A DNA stretch of 64,000 nucleotides, from contig NC_023758.2 in the NCBI RefSeq assembly GCF_000499845.2, forward strand, positions 25,579,520 through 25,643,519, given 5' to 3'. The notes under the pieces are model-generated. The model saw only the letters and a list, made by a program, of their open reading frames with translations. It was not told the origin of the DNA and ran no database searches. A program made the translations under genes and the position numbers. The stretch is from Phaseolus vulgaris (Eukaryota; Streptophyta; Magnoliopsida; Fabales; Fabaceae). Position 1 is the stretch's first letter; each line of letters starts with the position of its first letter. Positions 59,390 to 64,000 of this stretch are shown piece by piece.

Positions 59390-61642
59390 ATGAAGGAGGT
59401 AGAGGAACTGTGGAGGGAAGTAAGGGATTTGAGCTTGGGAAACAGTGGAAGAGTAGAGAGACTAGAGTGTCCACCTAACCCAGTTGAATTCCTGAGAGAC
59501 TTCGTAACTCCAAACAAGCCATGCATAATCTCCAACGCCATCTCACACTGGCCCGCACTCTCTTCCTGGCCCCACCACGCCTACCTCTCCCAAACCCTCT
59601 CCGCCGCCACCATCTCCCTCCACCTCACCCCCACCGGCGCCGCCGACGCCCTCGCCCCTCTCCATTCCTCCCTCTGCTTCGCCTCCGCGCACGTGCAGCA
59701 CGTGCCCTTCCCCGAAGCCCTTAGCCTCATCTCCAATTCGGAACCCCACAAGCTTGTGGCTTACGCGCAGCAACAAAACGATTGCTTTCGCTCTGAGTAT
59801 TCGTCTCTCGCCGCTGACTGTGATCCGCACCTCGGTTGGGCCACCGAAGCTATTGGGTCTGAGCCCGAAGCTGTGAACCTTTGGATTGGTAACCAACATT
59901 CCCAAACCTCGTTCCACAAGGATCATTACGAGAATCTCTACGCTGTTGTCACTGGGGAGAAACACTTTATCTTGCTGCCACCTACTGATGTTCATCGCTT
60001 GTACATTCGTCAGTACCCTGCTGCCACTTACACATATTCTTCGGTATTTTCATCCCATTGTTTTTTATTCAAGAAAATATGCATTTTTCTTTTCTTTTCA
60101 TTCCATAGGGTGGTACCATCATTTATATGTGAAGTTACTGACAAGTAACTTTACCGAGGCTATCAAGCTATAAATTTTATCTTTTCGTAACTAGTTTTGT
60201 ATTGGTAGAAACTTACAGTATGCTAGCAAAGTTAGAAGCTGAAACTTTCAAGGAAGAAACAACGCAGTTGATTTTTATTTTGAAACCAAATTGTAGTTTT
60301 GCTCCTTTTTTTTCTTCTTGTTGAAGGGGTCTGGACTTTACTACAAAAAGTATCAGCTTTTGGAGTTGATTTCATTTGGGTGTTGTGGGTTTGTTTGTAG
60401 GATACAGGAGAGTTCGATTTGGAGCTTGAGAGGCCAACAAGACATGTGCCTTGGTGCAGTGTGGATCCATATCCTTCTGTGGAGACCGTGGATGATGAGA
60501 TGGCCAAATTTCCCCTGTACTTCAATGGCCCTCGGCCTTTTGAATGTACTGTGAAGGCCGGGGAGGTTCTCTATTTGTAAGATTCCCCTCTTCTGCATTT
60601 GCATGTGTCTAATTCTCGTTTTCTTTCTTCTGTTGGATGTTCTTTATCATCTGTTTGTTTCCGATATTCTGCCAATTTTACTCTTTATGATGCCATCATA
60701 TGTCAATCGCTGCTTAAGCACCTGTTATGTCTAATTTATGTGGAGAAAAGGATACACTGCACCATGGAAATCCAGTTTTGGTGCTATTTGGAAGCACATT
60801 CAAACCATTTTGTTATGCCATAGCATGTCGGGTCAATTCGTCATTAAGCAACTTGACTTTGCTATATGTAAAGCTCATGAAACATGGGATATTTTATTCA
60901 CAAATTGTGGTGTGGAGCAGGAGATTTGTAATTCCTGTTCTGCAAATGTATTTCCACGTCCTGATATAATTTTTTCTAGACAACTTTGCAATATTTACTG
61001 AGGCTTCTGTCCAGCAATTTTTGTCATACAGCACGAGTGAATACATGAATTTGGTGGTATTTATTTCTGTTGGTATATTCCGCTTTAAGTGTTTCTGCCC
61101 TCTTCCCTCAACCCCTGAAAAGATAAGAAAAAAACAAGGAAAGCATTGCACGACTAGCTCAATGTAGCAATTACTTTCAATATAATGGGAATTTTTTGGC
61201 AATCGTGTTAGAGATTTTTCCTTTGTTTGGTTGCATCAAAGTGTACCAGATTGTTAACTTGAAAGAAGAGTATTGGAAGTGGGAATAACCAAGACTGTAG
61301 TTGTCTATTGATTATCCTGTCTGTAGTATATGCTGAAGGAGGAAACTAATGCAGGCCTAGCATGTGGTTCCATCATGTTAGACAGGGTGCGGATGATGGA
61401 GGATTAACTATTGCAGTAAATTATTGTAAGGACCCAACCTTCCCTTTTCAGTTCCAGGTCCAATTTTAATCAGAATTTTGATGTTACTTGTATGTTATGC
61501 AGGGTACGATATGCAGTTCGATGTTAAGTATGCTTATTTCAACTTCTTACAATCTATCCAATATCGATCCACTCCAAGTCCAATGCTAAAAGATAATTTG
61601 GCTGAGGAGATAGATTCAGGTCCTGATGAATATGAATCTTGA
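59390..61642 (+). CDS. JMJ32: JmjC-domain protein of the JMJD7/JMJ32 type
   Basis: Four exons (59390-60043, 60401-60576, 61355-61425, 61503-61642), all phases consistent, give 346 aa, the usual size. It has a cupin-8/JmjC fold with NPVEFLRDFV and NKPCIISNAISHWPAL near the N-terminus. Iron ligands are His176 and Asp178 (SFHKDHYENLYAVV), with a third His at 283/284 (MWFHHVRQ). Lys192 (GEKHFILLPP) is the likely 2-oxoglutarate contact. Arabidopsis JMJ32 is reported as an H3K27me3 demethylase that acts with JMJ30 on flowering at warm temperature. Animal JMJD7 is a lysyl hydroxylase/protease, so the chemistry in plants is open. Exon 1 is unusually GC-rich at 59540-59710. Confidence 0.94.
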
Positions 61643-63043
61643 TGAATTCTCATTTCTCAGCCTGCCATATTTAATGAATTGAATTCAGGTGAATGCTGAA
61701 GACCAAAAGTAAATGGTACTTCACCAAACACCTTCAGGAAACAGTTTGAGAAAGCATTATTTCCCAAAACGTGCAGCTACTTGTTCGATGGTGACATGAC
61801 TTGTGCCTAGTGCCATACAGTTTTGTCCTTCATTTGTAGCATATGATGCCAATTTTCCCCATTACCATTTTCTTTTCACCCTTATTGCCGGGTTGCTGTA
61901 TGTATTAGTCTTGTTGAGCAAATTGTCCCAAGACAGGTTGTGTTGTGTGTTGTGTCTAGTGCCACAAACAACCCATTGTTTTATACATATGCGTTCTGCA
62001 ATATCCATAAAGTGTTTAGCATTTGTTTTCCCCCCTTACCTTATGGACGTTTCTACTAGGAAAAAATGTTCTGCACCATTGAAGTGAGGCAATTATTTGG
62101 TTTTTTGTTTTATTTTAGAAGAATATTTTTTAAATGTGTATTGTTTATGAAAAAGATAAAATGTGAGATAAAAATGGTTATGTATAATAAGGTTGAATAT
62201 TTTTTTCAACTAAAATGCTTGAATTTTGTTTTTGGTTTCTCCAGGGCATTTCACTCATTTTCGCCATGTGATCTGGTTTCTTGGGTTAAATTGAATTGAA
62301 TCCATTGACATGTTTAGGCAACCATAGTAAATGTGGACAATTCTCACATGTATCATGTAGACCATGTGGCAGCTTATATGATACAATTATCTACCTCGTG
62401 ATAACTGCTAGATGTCTCTTTCCAAGATTTTATTGATTTCTTGAAAATTCTTAAAATTATATTTTAGCCCTTAAATTTTGTTATGATTGAAGTTTATACG
62501 GATTTCTCTACCAAATATCAAAATATTCGGAATGAGTTATTGTGTATATCTTTTTTCAATTTATAGACACCTATTCACATTCATTTGATGTGTGTGATGT
62601 CAAAAATAATGTTAACTATCCTACTTATACTAGGAGGGTATATAGAAATTCATGGAAAGAAGAGTGTAAGATTCGAAAAGTCACCTTGGCACGAGTTATT
62701 TTATGTAAATAGCTTATTTTTTGTTTACTTGAAATGTTGTATGTATACAATTTTTTTATTTTTAAATATATTAAATTACAATTTCTTTTATTCTATCACA
62801 TAAATTAAAACATTTTTCACTTACTTTTCTTTCATTTTTATTTTTCCTTTTCTCTTTTTTTTTTCAAACTGTAAATACTTAAAAATAAAATTAATTTTGA
62901 GGTGTTTCTTATGCAAAGGAAAGGATAATAGGATAAGAAAGGCAAATGTAGAAGACGAAGAACTGAAAGTGAGGGTGGTATTTGGACGATTATGATAGAA
63001 GAAACATTGGTAGCGGAATCCTAGGTTGTCTTCTACATGAAAA
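61643..63043. other. Intergenic region between JMJ32 and the PPR gene
   Basis: The JMJ32 3' region, then AT-rich DNA. No gene or repeat is recognised. A T-rich tract at 62821-62870 lies about 200 bp before the PPR start. Confidence 0.5.
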
Positions 63044-64000
63044 ATGGTACTCATCACTGCACCTGTGCCAACACTACCTTCCCACCACCTATTGTTAGAC
63101 CAAAACCTTGATCCGAAGAACCACAAACCACGTACTTTGTCTTCTCCCAGCCATCAACTCGAGCTTCTACCACCGCTGCGCTACCCCATTCACACCTTCC
63201 CACGTCCCCTTATTCCTCAAACAACTACTTTCACCAAGAAGGAGATAAAGAAAAAGAAGAGAAAAGAGGCTACAACCTTAGACATATTGCACTTGATGGA
63301 CGCTCTACCTTTTCCTATAACCATTGACATATACACTTCTTTGATAAAAGAGTGCACTGTTTCCGGCGACCCAGAAACTGCCATTGAGTTGTACACTCAC
63401 ATCTCCAAGAGCGACATCAAACCACCCTTGCCTTTCCTCAATCGGATTCTCATTATGTTCGTGTCCTGTGGTATGTTGGAAAATGCACGCCACATGTTTG
63501 AAAAAATGCGTGTAAGGGACTTCAACTCTTGGGCGACCTTGTTTGTTGCTTACTATGATAATGCCGAGTATGAGGAGGCCACGGCTGTTTTTGTCAACAT
63601 GTTAGGTCAATTGGGTATGTTGCAGTTTCCTCCATGGATATGGGCTTGTCTTCTCAGGGCTTGTGCATGCACTTTGAATGTGCCTCTGGGATTGCAAGTT
63701 CATGGATGGTTGTTGAAGTTGGGTGCTTGTGATCATGTGCTTCTCAGCAGCTCCTTGATAAACTTTTACGGGAGATTTACGTGCCTGGAAGATGCGAGTG
63801 CTGTCTTCAATGGGGTGTCGCGGCACAACACGCTGACTTGGACGGCAAAAATCGTTAGTGGTTGCAGGGAAAGGCATTTCTCTGAGGTTTTTGGCGACTT
63901 CAGGGAGATGGGAATGCGAGGGGTGAAGAAGGACTGCTTCACGTTTTCTAGTGTTCTCAAGGCTTGTGGAAAGATGCTGAATCAGGAACGATGTGGTGAA
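63044..64000 (+). CDS. Pentatricopeptide repeat protein, At1g31790-like (5' part)
   Basis: An uninterrupted frame starts at the ATG at 63044 and is still open at the window end (319 codons seen). A Ser/Pro-rich, basic N-terminus (about 70 residues) fits an organelle targeting peptide. PPR units of the PLS type follow: FLNRILIMFVSCGMLENARHMFEKM, RDFNSWATLFVAYYDN, LRACACTLNVPLGLQVHGWLLK, LINFYGRFTCLEDASAVF and FSSVLKACGKM. PPR proteins bind organelle RNAs for editing, processing or translation, and the target here is unknown. The layout and many residues recall Arabidopsis At1g31790. The gene appears intronless, as usual for PPRs. Confidence 0.9.
   Translation, partial: MVLITAPVPTLPSHHLLLDQNLDPKNHKPRTLSSPSHQLELLPPLRYPIHTFPRPLIPQTTTFTKKEIKKKKRKEATTLDILHLMDALPFPITIDIYTSLIKECTVSGDPETAIELYTHISKSDIKPPLPFLNRILIMFVSCGMLENARHMFEKMRVRDFNSWATLFVAYYDNAEYEEATAVFVNMLGQLGMLQFPPWIWACLLRACACTLNVPLGLQVHGWLLKLGACDHVLLSSSLINFYGRFTCLEDASAVFNGVSRHNTLTWTAKIVSGCRERHFSEVFGDFREMGMRGVKKDCFTFSSVLKACGKMLNQERCGE

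Noticed and set aside
59543..59995. 150-codon minus-strand frame
   Set aside because: Gly-rich antisense of the GC-rich first exon of JMJ32, a composition effect.

Overview
The window is nuclear DNA of a dicot, most likely a papilionoid legume of the Phaseoleae (bean, cowpea or soybean alliance). The evidence is AT-rich intergenic DNA, short plant introns, plant-only gene families (DAO, KCBP, RUS1, PLS-type PPR) and a dense load of plant transposons. The species assignment is inference, as no search was possible.

Region 1 (1-2409) is AT-rich, with a decayed Ty3/gypsy reverse transcriptase at the left edge and a stray fragment of a DAO-type oxygenase gene.

Region 2 (2410-29764) is best read as one very large Mutator-like element (MULE). 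It has related inverted ends and an exact 9-bp target duplication, TTTGAGTAT, at 2410-2418 and 29756-29764. It holds a FAR1-type transposase (minus strand, broken), two related DUF1985/ULP1-protease-like genes in opposite orientation near the two ends, a B3-like gene, and a five-exon HROB-like OB-fold gene whose frame is intact. It also holds three tandem arrays (about 248, exactly 157 and 202 bp) and a palindromic ACATCGGTT...AACCGNTGT motif scattered throughout. Three LTR elements are nested in it. A probable solo LTR (8796-9661, duplication AGGAT) splits the transposase. A 12.4-kb gypsy element (13707-26148, duplication GTCCT) splits the right-hand ULP-like gene. A 4.7-kb copia element (18297-23003, duplication CGCCT) splits the gypsy reverse transcriptase. 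The gypsy and copia LTR pairs are almost identical although both coding regions are broken.

Region 3 (30044-42260) holds two host genes on the minus strand. DAO, a 2-oxoglutarate oxygenase of the auxin-oxidising family, has three exons and 300 aa. KCBP, a calmodulin-binding C-terminal kinesin with MyTH4 and FERM domains, has 23 coding exons and 1269 aa, two GC-AG introns, and three related MITEs in its introns.

Region 4 (42261-54575) is gene-poor and very AT-rich, with a two-copy 311-bp tandem repeat, TA microsatellites, LTR-like debris and a GC-richer composite repeat at 52206-53440.

Region 5 (54576-64000) is a plus-strand gene cluster. It contains RUS1 (DUF647, six exons, 592 aa), JMJ32 (JMJD7-type JmjC protein, four exons, 346 aa), and the 5' part of an intronless PPR gene like Arabidopsis At1g31790 that runs off the window. 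RUS1 and JMJ32 are also neighbours in Arabidopsis (At3g45890 and At3g45880), so this pair looks like old conserved linkage.
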